A stretch of 27,717 nucleotides of DNA from Chloroflexota bacterium (GCA_005889285.1 VBFF01000041.1:1-27717); one strand, 5' to 3'; positions 8,240 through 16,503 are shown, counted from the first letter of the stretch. The notes: generated by a model from the letters alone, not told the origin. Program-made: numbers and translations.

Positions 8240-9355
8240 AGCCCGGACGTCATCGTCGTCGGCGCCGGCGCGATCGGCACCTCGATCGCCTACCAGCTGG
8301 CGAAGGCCGGCGTCAAGGTGATGATCTTCGAGCGCGGACAGGTGGGTGGCGGAGCCACCGGGGCGTCCGCCGGTATGATCCAGATCAACCCGGATCGCAA
8401 CACCCCCAGCTCTCTCGCGACGCTTGAGGCGGAGAGTGCGCGCCTTTTCCCGGCGCTGGCAACGGAGCTCCTCGACCGTACCGGCATGGACATCGGCTAT
8501 CGCCCGGCTCCGCTGCTGCACCTGGCACTGCAGGACGAGGAGGAGCCGCGGCTGCGAGCGCACCGCGCCTGGCAGGTGGACCACGGTGTGACGGTCGCCT
8601 GGGTCGATCGCAGCGCGGCGCTGGATCTCGAGCCAATGCTGAACCCCGACATCCGCGGAGCCCTCTATTACCCGGAGAATCGGCAGCTGATGCCGCAGGA
8701 CCTGGCTCGGGCGCTGGCTCGAGCCGCGGTCGACCTCGGGGCGGTTCTGCGGGAGGGCGCGGCCATCGATCGCCTTTTGACGGACGGGGACCGGATCATT
8801 GGCGTGGCGATCGGGGGCGAAGCGGTCCATGCCGGCGATGTGGTGATCGCAAACGGCGCCTGGGCATCGGCATGGTCGGCCGCCTTGCACACGCCCATCC
8901 CGGTTCGGCCGGTGCGGGGTCAGATGGTGGCGTTACGCAGCACCGGGACCGCGCTTCGGAAGGTGGTGAGCTCCCTCGAGGGATACATCCTGACCAAGCC
9001 GGATGGATCGACCTACGTGGGAACCACCGTGGAAGAGGCCGGATACGACGCGCGCCCGACCGCCGCCGGCATCGCGGGATTGCTCGCCGCCGTCCCTCGC
9101 CTCACGCCGCGGCTGGCCGACGCCACCTTCGTTTCCGCATGGGCCGGGCTGCGCCCCGCGACATCGGATGGGCTTCCGCTGCTGGGCCGGCTCCCGGGGT
9201 GGCACGGCGTGACCATGGCCACGGGCCACTTCCGCAACGGCATCCTGCTGGCGCCGATCACCGGCGAAGTGATCGCCGATCTGCTGGCGCGCCGCGGGCC
9301 GCGACTGCCGCTCGATGCCTTCGACCCTGGCCGCTTCCTCGTCCGTGCCGCCTGA
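8237..9355 (+). CDS. thiO: FAD-dependent glycine oxidase-like protein (ThiO family)
   Basis: 372-aa D-amino-acid-oxidase-fold flavoenzyme. The N-terminal Rossmann motif VVGAGAIGTSIAYQLA (residues 7-22) and the ATGASAGMI loop bind FAD. The C-terminal stretch with GLRPATSDGLPLLG and TGHFRNGILLAP is typical of ThiO, which oxidises glycine to iminoacetate for the thiazole ring of thiamine. The start ATG 8237 is preceded by a leaderless-type -10 box. No other thiamine gene is in the window, so a broader amino-acid oxidase role is possible. The last 11 bases overlap the GTG start of the next gene. Confidence 0.85.
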   Translation: MSPDVIVVGAGAIGTSIAYQLAKAGVKVMIFERGQVGGGATGASAGMIQINPDRNTPSSLATLEAESARLFPALATELLDRTGMDIGYRPAPLLHLALQDEEEPRLRAHRAWQVDHGVTVAWVDRSAALDLEPMLNPDIRGALYYPENRQLMPQDLARALARAAVDLGAVLREGAAIDRLLTDGDRIIGVAIGGEAVHAGDVVIANGAWASAWSAALHTPIPVRPVRGQMVALRSTGTALRKVVSSLEGYILTKPDGSTYVGTTVEEAGYDARPTAAGIAGLLAAVPRLTPRLADATFVSAWAGLRPATSDGLPLLGRLPGWHGVTMATGHFRNGILLAPITGEVIADLLARRGPRLPLDAFDPGRFLVRAA

Positions 9356-9779
9356 GACCCCCCGCGCCTTCGCCCGCCGGGCGGACGGATTCCGCCACGC
9401 CATCGCCGGCGGATTGTGGCTGGCGCCGCTCGTCTACCTCGAGCGTGCGCGCTTCGGACCCGGATGGTACGGCAAGGTCGTCAGCTCCGACCCCGAGCGC
9501 CTGCTCGCCTGGGCCGTGAGCAAGGCGATCCCCCGCCGGGCCCTCGAGATCAAGTCGCTGCCCGACGTGGATATGCCGCGCAAGGGCCGCCGCCGCCTGC
9601 CCGGTTATCACATCGATCTCTGGGGCGCACGGCTGGCGCTGGCCTACGATCCCCAAACGCTGGCGGCGGCCCGCCGCCGCTCAGTAGCGGTCGATCGCCT
9701 TGAGGCCGGAGCCGGTGATGATCAGGACGGCGCCGGGCGGCAAGTTGAGGACCCGCGCCGCGGCGATGGCCGCGGCTGA
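9345..9779 (+). CDS. Conserved-looking small protein of unknown function downstream of thiO
   Basis: 144 aa from GTG 9345, overlapping the thiO stop. The first 110 codons have the strong third-position G/C pattern of real genes here and a plausible protein composition (AIAGGLWLAPLVYLERARFG, WAVSKAIPRRALEIKSL, GYHIDLWGARLALAYDP). The last 33 codons run antisense into the threonine synthase-like gene and look non-natural, so the true end may differ (frameshift) or the convergent genes may overlap by 99 bases. No family is recognised. Confidence 0.5.
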   Translation: MPPETPRAFARRADGFRHAIAGGLWLAPLVYLERARFGPGWYGKVVSSDPERLLAWAVSKAIPRRALEIKSLPDVDMPRKGRRRLPGYHIDLWGARLALAYDPQTLAAARRRSVAVDRLEAGAGDDQDGAGRQVEDPRRGDGRG

Positions 9780-10646
9780 CGTCGGCTCCATCAGCAATCC
9801 CTCCGACGCCGCCTGCCGCCAGGCCCGCTCGATCGCCTCATCCGCGACCGCGATCCAGCGGCCGCCGCTATAGCGCACGGCGGCGTAGCTGCGCTCCGCC
9901 CGCGTTGGCTCGGGGATGCGGATGCCGTCGGCGATCGATGGTTGCCGCACCACGGGTGCCGGCCGGCCGAGCGATGCGCCGCGCACCAGCGGCGCGCAGG
10001 CGTCCGACTGCACACCGTGCAGCCGGGGCGCGCGCTCCATCCGGCCGGAAGCGACCAGGTCGGCGAAGCCCATCGCCATGCCGATCAGCACGGTTCCCTG
10101 GCCGACCGGCGTGATCACATCGCGGAGCTGGTCGCCCAACTCCTCGAACAGTTCATACGCGATCGTCTTGGTCCCTTCGAGAAAAGCATCGTCGCGCGCG
10201 TGGCCGGCGTCATAGGCATCTTTGGCGGCCGCCACCGCCGCCTCGGTGACGGCCGAGCGCGGTCCCGACACTTTGATGAGCTCCGCCCCCAGGACCTCGA
10301 TGGCGCGAGCCTTGGCCGCAACGATGTCGTCCGGAGCGAAGATGCGGGCTCGAAGGCCGGCGGCGGCCGCGTACGCCGCGATCGCGGTGCCCGCGTTGCC
10401 TGATGAATCCTCGATCACCGTGCGGGCGCCGGCCGCGCGGGCCGCGGTAATGGCGGTGGCCGCCCCACGATCCTTGAACGATCCGGTCGGCGAGATGCCC
10501 TCCATTTTCAGGAGGTATTTTTCGTGGGGCACGAGCGGGGTCGCGCCTTCGCCGAGCGTCACGGGGTCGCCGCGAATCGCGAGGTCCGCTCGATAGCGCC
10601 AGAGGCCCCGGCCCGACCACGTGCCAGTCTCGGTGGGCTGCGGCAC
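9681..10646 (-). CDS. Threonine synthase-like PLP-dependent enzyme
   Basis: 321-aa fold-type II pyridoxal-phosphate enzyme. PTGSFKDRGA holds the Schiff-base Lys58, and EDSSGNAGTA (residues 79-88) is the substrate/Asn loop. LGEGATPLV near residue 31 and the C-terminal ITGSGLK resemble threonine synthase, which converts O-phosphohomoserine to threonine. It is shorter than usual ThrC (about 350 or more), so threonine dehydratase-like or other beta-replacement activity is possible. Start GTG 10646 shares a base with the TAG stop of the CcdA-TlpA gene, making it the last gene of the sigma-factor operon. It is convergent with the gene starting at 9345. Confidence 0.8.
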   Translation of the reverse strand: MPQPTETGTWSGRGLWRYRADLAIRGDPVTLGEGATPLVPHEKYLLKMEGISPTGSFKDRGAATAITAARAAGARTVIEDSSGNAGTAIAAYAAAAGLRARIFAPDDIVAAKARAIEVLGAELIKVSGPRSAVTEAAVAAAKDAYDAGHARDDAFLEGTKTIAYELFEELGDQLRDVITPVGQGTVLIGMAMGFADLVASGRMERAPRLHGVQSDACAPLVRGASLGRPAPVVRQPSIADGIRIPEPTRAERSYAAVRYSGGRWIAVADEAIERAWRQAASEGLLMEPTSAAAIAAARVLNLPPGAVLIITGSGLKAIDRY

Positions 10647-11839
10647 TAGAGCACTTTCGCCAGCGCGGCGTCGATGAAGTCCTTGGTCAGCGGAAACGGC
10701 TCGTAACTGCTGATGATGCCGTCGCGAGCCACCAGGACGCTGACGGGTAACCCGGTATTGTTCAAGGCGACGCCATAGTTGGAGGCGACGCTTCCATCGG
10801 GATCGAGGAACGGTGCCGGCTGCAGGGTGTGGCTGCTCCAGAACTTGCGGACCGTGTCTGACGACTCGTCGCCGAAGTTGATGGCAATCACCGTGAATCC
10901 CTCCGCTTGATGGGCCAGGTATTCATCGCGGATCAAAGGGAGCTCATCGCGGCAGGGAACACACCAGGTCGCCCAAAAGTTGATCAAGACCGGCTTTCCC
11001 CTCAGCTGCGACAGCGACACCCGACGCCCGTCGATGTCGGTCACCGTGAAGCTCGGCGCCGGCTTGCCGACCTGCACCGGTCCATGGGGCGCGGGCGTCG
11101 GGTTACCGCTATCGAAATGGGAATCAAAGGGCGTGGTGACGGCCACGACCGGGAAGAAGTCGTTGAAGACCGTCAGCCGGTTGGAGAAGATCAGCAGACC
11201 CATGCCGATCAGGAAGACCGCCGCGACCGCGTTGAGGACGGCGTAGGCGCCACGCACCCGCGCGAGCAAACGGCTCAGCACCCCGGAAAGGCCGGCGGCG
11301 ATCAGGAAGGGCAGGCCAAGACCGGCGGAGTAAACCGCCAGCAGCAGCGCGCCCTGCGCCGCCGTCCCGCTGCTGCCGGCGCGGAGCAGGATGGCCGCCA
11401 GGATCGGGCCGACGCAGGGGGTCCAGCCGATGGCGAAGGCGAGACCGATGACATACGATGCCCAGGGCGCGCGCGGCAATCGGTGGGCGATGTCGAGGCG
11501 CTTCTCGCCCATCAGTCCGGGTATGCGGCCCAGTGTCAGGAGGGCGATCCCGATCAAGACCAGCGCGGCGCCGGCGATCTGCAGCAGCAGTGGCCGGTAG
11601 GCTTTCAGGTCCGCTCCGATCAGGCCAAAGGATGCGCCCAGGGCCACGAAGGCCGTGGCGAAGCCGCCGACGAACAGTGCCGCGTTGCCCAGCACTTTGA
11701 GCTGCTGGCGGAGGGTGGTCGTGGTACCGCTGGAGGCGGCACCCATGTAGGCGACATAGGCGGGAACCAGCGGGAGGACGCAAGTCGAGGCGAACGACAA
11801 CAGGCCGGCGAGAAACGCCAGGGCCAGGTCGACGATCAT
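10646..11839 (-). CDS. CcdA-like transmembrane electron carrier fused to TlpA-like thioredoxin
   Basis: 397-aa fusion. Residues 1 to about 220 form a CcdA/DsbD-type membrane domain with six membrane segments and the two redox Cys in STCVLPLVP (Cys20) and GWTPCVGP (Cys142). After a linker, residues 255-397 are a TlpA/ResA-type thioredoxin domain with WATWCVPC (Cys293, Cys296) and a cis-Pro in TGLPVS. It would carry electrons across the membrane to an external thiol reductase, for cytochrome c maturation or disulfide repair. Start ATG 11839 overlaps the anti-sigma stop (ATGA). Its place right behind a SigR/RsrA-like pair points to the disulfide-stress response. Confidence 0.9.
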   Translation of the reverse strand: MIVDLALAFLAGLLSFASTCVLPLVPAYVAYMGAASSGTTTTLRQQLKVLGNAALFVGGFATAFVALGASFGLIGADLKAYRPLLLQIAGAALVLIGIALLTLGRIPGLMGEKRLDIAHRLPRAPWASYVIGLAFAIGWTPCVGPILAAILLRAGSSGTAAQGALLLAVYSAGLGLPFLIAAGLSGVLSRLLARVRGAYAVLNAVAAVFLIGMGLLIFSNRLTVFNDFFPVVAVTTPFDSHFDSGNPTPAPHGPVQVGKPAPSFTVTDIDGRRVSLSQLRGKPVLINFWATWCVPCRDELPLIRDEYLAHQAEGFTVIAINFGDESSDTVRKFWSSHTLQPAPFLDPDGSVASNYGVALNNTGLPVSVLVARDGIISSYEPFPLTKDFIDAALAKVL

Positions 11840-12081
11840 CCAGCCGGCTTAGATTTCTCGGTGCTGAGCTGGCGCACCCAATCGCGCAGGCGCGCGGGCG
11901 CGTCGTCGGTGCAGCATTCCTTGCGAACCAACCGCTTCATCTCTGCCTGGAAATCGAAGACCTGCTCGCAGGGGGGACAGTCGTCCAGGTGTGCCTTGAC
12001 GTTGCGGACTTCGCTGTCACTCAGCTCACGGTCGATGTAGGTGTTGAGCCGGCGCATGGTCTGTTCGCAGTGATCTCCCAT
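11836..12081 (-). CDS. RsrA-like zinc-binding redox-sensing anti-sigma factor
   Basis: 81-aa soluble zf-HC2 protein. The zinc/redox set C5, H31, C35, C38 (HLDDCPPC) and the CC pair at 56-57 in KRLVRKECCTDDAP match the layout of actinobacterial RsrA, where oxidation forms a disulfide, ejects zinc and frees the sigma factor. There is no membrane segment. Start ATG 12081 shares one base with the sigma stop (TGATG), and its own stop overlaps the CcdA-TlpA start. It is expected to bind the sigma factor encoded upstream. Confidence 0.87.
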   Translation of the reverse strand: MGDHCEQTMRRLNTYIDRELSDSEVRNVKAHLDDCPPCEQVFDFQAEMKRLVRKECCTDDAPARLRDWVRQLSTEKSKPAG

Positions 12082-12647
12082 CAGCGCGCCCCCACGGCCA
12101 GCGACGGTGCCTTCGGCCTACCGGAATATTCCCACAATTTCTTCTGCAACGCCTGGCGCCCGCGATGCAGGCGGGACATGACGGTGCCGATCTTGATGCC
12201 GAGGATCGACGCGACTTCTTTGTAGGAGAAGTCTTCGACGTCGACCAGCACCACCACCATCCGCATCGGAACGGGGAGTTCCTCCAGCGCGTGCTTGACC
12301 TCATCGCCGAAACCGCGATCGACGATGATCTCCTCCGGCGACATCAAGTGGACCGGCATCCCATCGCGACGCATCTGGTCGTAGATGGAGAAGTCCGTGC
12401 CCGGCTGATCGATGGGATCTTCGGGCGCGCCCCGCTTGCGCAGACGATTGCGGAACACGTTGGTCATGATGGTGAAGAGCCAGGCCTTCTCGTTCGTGCC
12501 GGGCTTGAATCGATTCCGGTATCGGTAGGCTCGCAAATAGGTTTCCTGCACTAGATCCTCGGCGTCTTCCGGCTTCCTCGTCAGGCGCAACGCGCTGCGA
12601 TATAGCGCATCGAGATGCCTCTCAAAGAGCGAAAAATCGCTACTCAT
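12081..12647 (-). CDS. ECF sigma factor, SigR/SigH-like
   Basis: 188-aa group IV sigma factor. Region 2 has ALYRSALRLTRKPEDAEDLVQET and AYRYRNRFKPGTNEKAWL, followed by MTNVFRNRLRKR. Region 4 has EELPVPMRMVVVLVDVEDF and the helix-turn-helix with GTVMSRLHRGRQALQ. The sequence is closest in feel to SigR/SigH, the thiol-oxidative stress sigma factors, and the RsrA-like partner supports this. I start at ATG 12647; in-frame ATGs upstream at 12668 and 12692 add only non-family residues. A TAGAAT box lies at 12672-12667. SigR factors usually control their own promoter and thiol-reductase genes, which suits the operon content. Confidence 0.9.
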   Translation of the reverse strand: MSSDFSLFERHLDALYRSALRLTRKPEDAEDLVQETYLRAYRYRNRFKPGTNEKAWLFTIMTNVFRNRLRKRGAPEDPIDQPGTDFSIYDQMRRDGMPVHLMSPEEIIVDRGFGDEVKHALEELPVPMRMVVVLVDVEDFSYKEVASILGIKIGTVMSRLHRGRQALQKKLWEYSGRPKAPSLAVGAR

Positions 12648-12701
12648 GCCAACGCCACGCTGGTCCATTCTATTCCGGCGAATTCCGCTCAATTCGAGCC
12701 G

Positions 12702-13355
12702 TCAGCTCGGCCCCGGAGGTCCGCCTGGACCGCCGCCTGGACTCGGACCGCCAGGACGTGGACCGCGGCCTCGACCACGCCCGCGGCGCCGGCGGCGCCG
12801 ATTCGGATCGGATTCCGGCCCGGACGACGAGGGCGGGGGCGGCACGTCGCCTCGCGGTGGATTTGGGCGGCGATCGCGTCCGCGCTGCGGCCCGGGACTT
12901 CCCGGCTGCCGTGGTGGTGATCCGGCACGCGGTGACCGGGTTGGCTGGCCCTGCCGCGGGGCCTGTCCGGATTCGCCAGTCACCTGACGGCCGCCGCCGC
13001 GTCCTCGACGTCGCCGGCCGCGGCGTTGCTGGTCACCCGGCTCCGGACTGGCGCTCTCGCCCCGAACCCGCTCCGGCGGACGCTCGGGGCGTGGGGTAGC
13101 AGCGGCCGGTACGATCCGCGCCAGCCCACGGAGCCGCCGCCGGCGGCCGGGTTGCTCGCGCGGGCGGGCGTCCTGCTGCTTGACGCGCTCCTCGAATTCG
13201 GCAAGCCACTCTTCCATCGGCCGCTTGATCTGGGGCCGCGGCGCGCGCGGCTCTTCCGGCCAGATGCGCGGCCGGTCCGGGCGAATGCTTTCGGGCGGCG
13301 GATCCGAGTCGGTCGGTTCGTGCTCGACCGCGATCTCAGGCGGGAGTTCGGACAT
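12702..13355 (-). CDS. Disordered Arg/Gly/Pro-rich protein
   Basis: 217 aa, almost wholly low complexity and strongly basic. The acidic/proline N-terminus includes a short helix-like part (MEEWLAEFEERVKQQ, near residue 47). Long Arg runs, RGRGGG and RGRGRG blocks and Pro/Gly stretches follow to the end. RG-rich tails of this kind are known from RNA- or DNA-binding proteins, so nucleic-acid binding is a reasonable guess and nothing more. ATG 13355 lies inside the 3' end of the S-component gene and has a TAAGAT box eight bases upstream, so it may have its own leaderless promoter. The frame is kept open throughout a very GC-rich stretch, so some doubt remains that it is a real gene. Confidence 0.55.
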   Translation of the reverse strand: MSELPPEIAVEHEPTDSDPPPESIRPDRPRIWPEEPRAPRPQIKRPMEEWLAEFEERVKQQDARPREQPGRRRRLRGLARIVPAAATPRPERPPERVRGESASPEPGDQQRRGRRRRGRGGGRQVTGESGQAPRQGQPTRSPRAGSPPRQPGSPGPQRGRDRRPNPPRGDVPPPPSSSGPESDPNRRRRRRGRGRGRGPRPGGPSPGGGPGGPPGPS

Positions 13356-14175
13356 CTGCCGGAATCTTAGCGGGGGCGAGTTCTGGAGGCATTCCCGGTT
13401 CGGCCCAGTCCAGGAGAAAGCGGCGCCGGAAACGATCGAGGGCGCGGATCACCGCCGGACCCAGCACGGCGATCAGCACGAGGTTGCCAGCGGCCCGGAA
13501 GGTGTCGTAGGCAAGCGAGGTCGCCAGGTAGAAGCCGCTGAAGCGGCGGAGCAGCGCGGCCGCTCCGGCTCCCGGCACCCAACTCAGGGGCGATGACCCG
13601 GCGGCAACGAGCAAGGGCCACTCCCAGAGGTCGAGCAGAAGGCCGTAGATGAAGCCCGCGGCCCCGGCATACAGGCAGAGCAGAGCGATGGCCCAGGGCG
13701 AAGTCGAGCGACGCGTCAGCCGGCCCAGATATCCGGCGCCCATGCCGACCCAGCCGGCGGCAAGCATCTGGTAAGGCAGCCACGGCCCCAGGCCGGCCGT
13801 GAGCACCGCCGAGAGCAGGAGCGTCAGCGCGCCGCTGGCGAAGCCGAAGCTCGGACCCATGACGAACCCGCCCGCGATGATCAGGAAAAAGATGGGCGAA
13901 AACCCCAGCAGTCCGATGACGATGACGAGCCGGAGTGTGGCGTCGATCGCCACCAGGGCGGCCAGCACCGCCAGCAAGCGCGTCGAGAGTCGATGGGTTT
14001 GGAGGGCGACCCCCAGCACGACGAGGGCGGACACCGCGACCAGCGCGCTGAAGAGCACCTCCGGCTGCGGAAACGCCGGTCCGAGGAAAAGGGGACCGAT
14101 GAAGAGAGCGAGGCCGGCAGCGGTGAGCCCGAGCAGGAGCGCAGCTTCGCTCCGCGCGGCGAGCCATCCGCTCAA
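13336..14175 (-). CDS. ECF transporter S component (vitamin-binding membrane subunit, B12 suspected)
   Basis: 279-aa hydrophobic protein with six or more membrane segments, for example LLLGLTAAGLALFIGPLFL, LFSALVAVSALVVLGVAL, FFLIIAGGFVMGPSFGF and WAIALLCLYAGAAGFIYGLL. The GFVMGPSFGFASGALTLLLSA region is typical of ECF substrate-binding (S) subunits. The start is TTG 14175: it overlaps the ATPase stop (TTGA) and has a strong GGAGGAGGT site six bases upstream. It is the last transporter gene of the riboswitch operon. Cobalamin or a precursor is the likely ligand because of the riboswitch; the sequence itself does not show specificity. Confidence 0.8.
   Translation of the reverse strand: MSGWLAARSEAALLLGLTAAGLALFIGPLFLGPAFPQPEVLFSALVAVSALVVLGVALQTHRLSTRLLAVLAALVAIDATLRLVIVIGLLGFSPIFFLIIAGGFVMGPSFGFASGALTLLLSAVLTAGLGPWLPYQMLAAGWVGMGAGYLGRLTRRSTSPWAIALLCLYAGAAGFIYGLLLDLWEWPLLVAAGSSPLSWVPGAGAAALLRRFSGFYLATSLAYDTFRAAGNLVLIAVLGPAVIRALDRFRRRFLLDWAEPGMPPELAPAKIPADVRTPA
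13353..13369 (-). promoter_or_regulatory. Putative leaderless promoter of the Arg/Gly-rich protein gene
   Basis: TAAGAT (13369-13364) is eight bases before ATG 13355, inside the end of the upstream S-component gene. Confidence 0.4.
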
Positions 14176-15686
14176 AGGGGCACCTCCTCCGGCAAGAGCC
14201 AGCCGCCGCCGACGAGCTTGCTGATCTGGGTCGCGAAGACCAGGGAGTCGCTCAATACCGAGGCGGGTGGACCGTCCGCGTAGATTTCGCCATCCGCCAT
14301 TAGTAGGATCCGACCTGCGGTGCGGGCCGCCCATTCGACGTCGTGCGTGGCGACGAGGATGCCGGCGCCCGCACCGGCTCGGGTCTGCAGGTAGGCGCTC
14401 AGCGCCCGCTTCACCTGCGGATCGAGTCCGCGCGTGGGTTCGTCGAGCAACAATAGGTCGGCCCGCGCGCCCATCAACGCGATGGCGAGCTGCTGACGTT
14501 CGCCCGAGCTCAGGTCTCGCGGGTAGCGATGGAGCCAGGCGGCGAATGGCGCGACGACCTCCTCCGACTGACCTCGCAGCTCTTCATCGACGCTGGCCGC
14601 GAACAGCAACGAGTCGGCGTCCTGCGGGACGTAGGCGGCGACGCCCTCGTTGGTGACGGTGCCACGTTGTGGCCGCATCGCACCGCCGATCAACTTCAGG
14701 AGTGTCGTCTTTCCGGATCCGTTGCGACCCATCAACGCGACGACCTCGCCGCGGCGCAGTGTCAGCGAGACGCCCTGCACCGCGGGCGCGGTGTCATAGC
14801 GATGGTGCACGCCGTCGACCCGACAGATGGTCGGACCCCGAACGCCCTCACCCTGCCCTGCCCCGCGAGCGGGGGAGGGAGAAAAACCAATGCGCTGGGC
14901 ATGGACGCGGGCATCGCGAAGCCCGAGCGGAATTGGCATCCATCCTGCCCGCAGCGCCAGGTCGACCACCGGCGGCCGCGCTCCGCCTTCCGCGAGCGCG
15001 ATACGAGGCGGCTGGTCGCGCAGCACCCCGGCATCGAGGGTCCAGATCCGATCGACAAAGGGGGCGATGCGCTCGACCCGATGCTCGGCGATCACCGTCG
15101 TCATCCCGAGCTCGGCCACCAGCCGGAGCACGACCTGCAGCACGTCCTCGGCGGCCTGCGGGTCGAGCTGGGAGGTTGGCTCGTCGAGGACGAGCGCATC
15201 GGGATGCATGGCGACTGCCGCGGCAATCGCAACCCGCTGGCGTTCGCCCCCCGACAGGGTGTCGATCCGGCGACGCCGCAGCGGGTTGATCCCGACCTGG
15301 TCGATCACCTCCTCGACGCGCTTGCGCATCAGCGGCCGCGACAATCCGAGATTCTCGAGACCAAAGGCGAGCTCCGCCTCGACGTCCTCGAGCACGAACT
15401 GCGCATCGGGATGTTGAAAGACGAAGCCGACGTGGGTCCCGAGTTCACGTGGCGGATGGCTTCGCGTGTCGAGGCCGCAGACCACGACCCGGCCGCGGAA
15501 CTGGCCGCCGGTGCTGTGCGGAACCAGGCCGTTCAGGCAGCGGAGCAGTGTCGACTTTCCGCTGCCGGAGGGCCCCCGGAGGAGGATCACCTCGCCGGGG
15601 TCCACCGCGGTCGTGATGTCGCTCAGGGCCGGGCGGTCGGCCTCCGGGTAGCGATAGCTGACGGCGTCAAGCGCGATGACGGGCAT
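14172..15686 (-). CDS. Energy-coupling factor ATPase, two ABC domains fused (EcfA-EcfA')
   Basis: 504 aa containing both ATPases of an ECF importer in one chain. Domain 1 has Walker A GPSGSGKST (38-46), signature LSGGE (144-148), Walker B LVLDEP and H-loop His202. Domain 2 has Walker A GRNGSGKTT (320-328), signature LSSGE (392-396), Walker B LLLLDEP and VATHD. Both sites look intact. The linker at about residues 268-284 is encoded by a palindromic repeat (see separate feature). ATG 15686 lies 20 bases inside the T-component gene. It should power the importer together with the T and S subunits. Confidence 0.92.
   Translation of the reverse strand: MPVIALDAVSYRYPEADRPALSDITTAVDPGEVILLRGPSGSGKSTLLRCLNGLVPHSTGGQFRGRVVVCGLDTRSHPPRELGTHVGFVFQHPDAQFVLEDVEAELAFGLENLGLSRPLMRKRVEEVIDQVGINPLRRRRIDTLSGGERQRVAIAAAVAMHPDALVLDEPTSQLDPQAAEDVLQVVLRLVAELGMTTVIAEHRVERIAPFVDRIWTLDAGVLRDQPPRIALAEGGARPPVVDLALRAGWMPIPLGLRDARVHAQRIGFSPSPARGAGQGEGVRGPTICRVDGVHHRYDTAPAVQGVSLTLRRGEVVALMGRNGSGKTTLLKLIGGAMRPQRGTVTNEGVAAYVPQDADSLLFAASVDEELRGQSEEVVAPFAAWLHRYPRDLSSGERQQLAIALMGARADLLLLDEPTRGLDPQVKRALSAYLQTRAGAGAGILVATHDVEWAARTAGRILLMADGEIYADGPPASVLSDSLVFATQISKLVGGGWLLPEEVPL
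14846..14887. repeat. REP-like GC palindrome inserted in frame in the ATPase linker
   Basis: CCCTGCCCCGC-GA-GCGGGGGAGGG forms a near-perfect hairpin with one mismatch in 11 pairs. It looks like the short CCCTCTCCCC...GGGGAGAGGG repeats scattered between genes in many GC-rich bacteria. Here it is translated as SPSPARGAGQGEGVRG between the two ABC domains, with the frame kept. Confidence 0.55.
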
Positions 15687-16503
15687 GGTCCACTCGTAAA
15701 AGGCTGGCGGTGACCGCGGGCACGGCGACCAGGGCGACGGCCAGCAAGCGATCGGGGTCGGGCGCCGCCGGCACCAGGTCGACGTACGGGTTGTAGGCAA
15801 CGGCCGGCAACAAGGCGATCACGACGATCGCCGCCAGCGAGGCGATGACGACCAGCAGGTCCGCGGCCGTCCAGTGGAACGGACGGTAGCGCGATCGCCG
15901 GCCGCTGCCGAAGCCGCGCGCGTCGAGCGACTCACCGTACTGCAGCGCCCGCTCGAGTGTCGTGAGGAGGAGGGGCAGCAGCAACGCCGGCGCCGCGCGC
16001 CAGCCGGTACGCTGCCCGCGCAGTTGACGCGCCTCGCGAATGGCTTGAAACGCGGCCAGCGTTTTCGGTGCGAAGGCGAGCGCGAGAGCCACTGTGGTTC
16101 CGGCCCGGTACAGCGGCCGGGGGAGGATGGCGACGACGTCGGCACTCCGGACCGTGCGCTGCAGGACGGCGAAGACCGCGACCGTCAGCAACAAGGCCAG
16201 CCCGGTCGAGGCGCCGAACGCGACGGCATCGAGCGTCCATCGTCCGCCGATGATCGGGATCGGGGGCAAGGTGAAGAGCACATGCCGGCCGAAACGGCTG
16301 AGGGCCGCGCTGAAGAGGAGGGGGACGAGGGCGAGTGCCAGGCCGAATTTCCAGGTGCTAGCCAGCCGCCGCCCCCGGTACGGCAGGTAGACGTTGATCA
16401 CTGCGAGGAGAAGCAATGCCTGCACGTAGGGATTGCGGTCGATGAACGCGTCGGCGAGCGCCGCGATCGTCCACGCGCCCCACGCCACGGGGTGGCGGAT
16501 CAC
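15667..16503 (-). CDS. ECF transporter T component (EcfT/CbiQ family)
   Basis: 278-aa membrane scaffold that couples the ATPases to the S subunit. It has several membrane segments (VQALLLLAVINVYLPY, FGLALALVPLLFSAAL, GLALLLTVAVFAVL, LLVVIASLAAIVVIALLP) and both coupling-helix Ala-Arg motifs: AIREARQLRG at about 154-163 and SLDARGFG at about 192-199. The start is GTG 16503, which overlaps the stop of the preceding gene (GTGA). Longer frames upstream only shadow that gene. It precedes the fused ATPase with a 20-base overlap. Confidence 0.9.
   Translation of the reverse strand: MIRHPVAWGAWTIAALADAFIDRNPYVQALLLLAVINVYLPYRGRRLASTWKFGLALALVPLLFSAALSRFGRHVLFTLPPIPIIGGRWTLDAVAFGASTGLALLLTVAVFAVLQRTVRSADVVAILPRPLYRAGTTVALALAFAPKTLAAFQAIREARQLRGQRTGWRAAPALLLPLLLTTLERALQYGESLDARGFGSGRRSRYRPFHWTAADLLVVIASLAAIVVIALLPAVAYNPYVDLVPAAPDPDRLLAVALVAVPAVTASLLRVDHARHRA

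Noticed and set aside
10907..12040. Plus-strand frame opposite the CcdA-TlpA fusion
   Set aside because: Composition is dominated by Gln, Arg, Asp and Gly, typical of antisense frames; the opposite strand has redox motifs in place.
12700..13350. Possible tandem repeat or CRISPR-like array in the Arg/Gly-rich region
   Set aside because: Repetition is at the codon level (CGC, GGC, CCG runs) without regular unit and spacer lengths.
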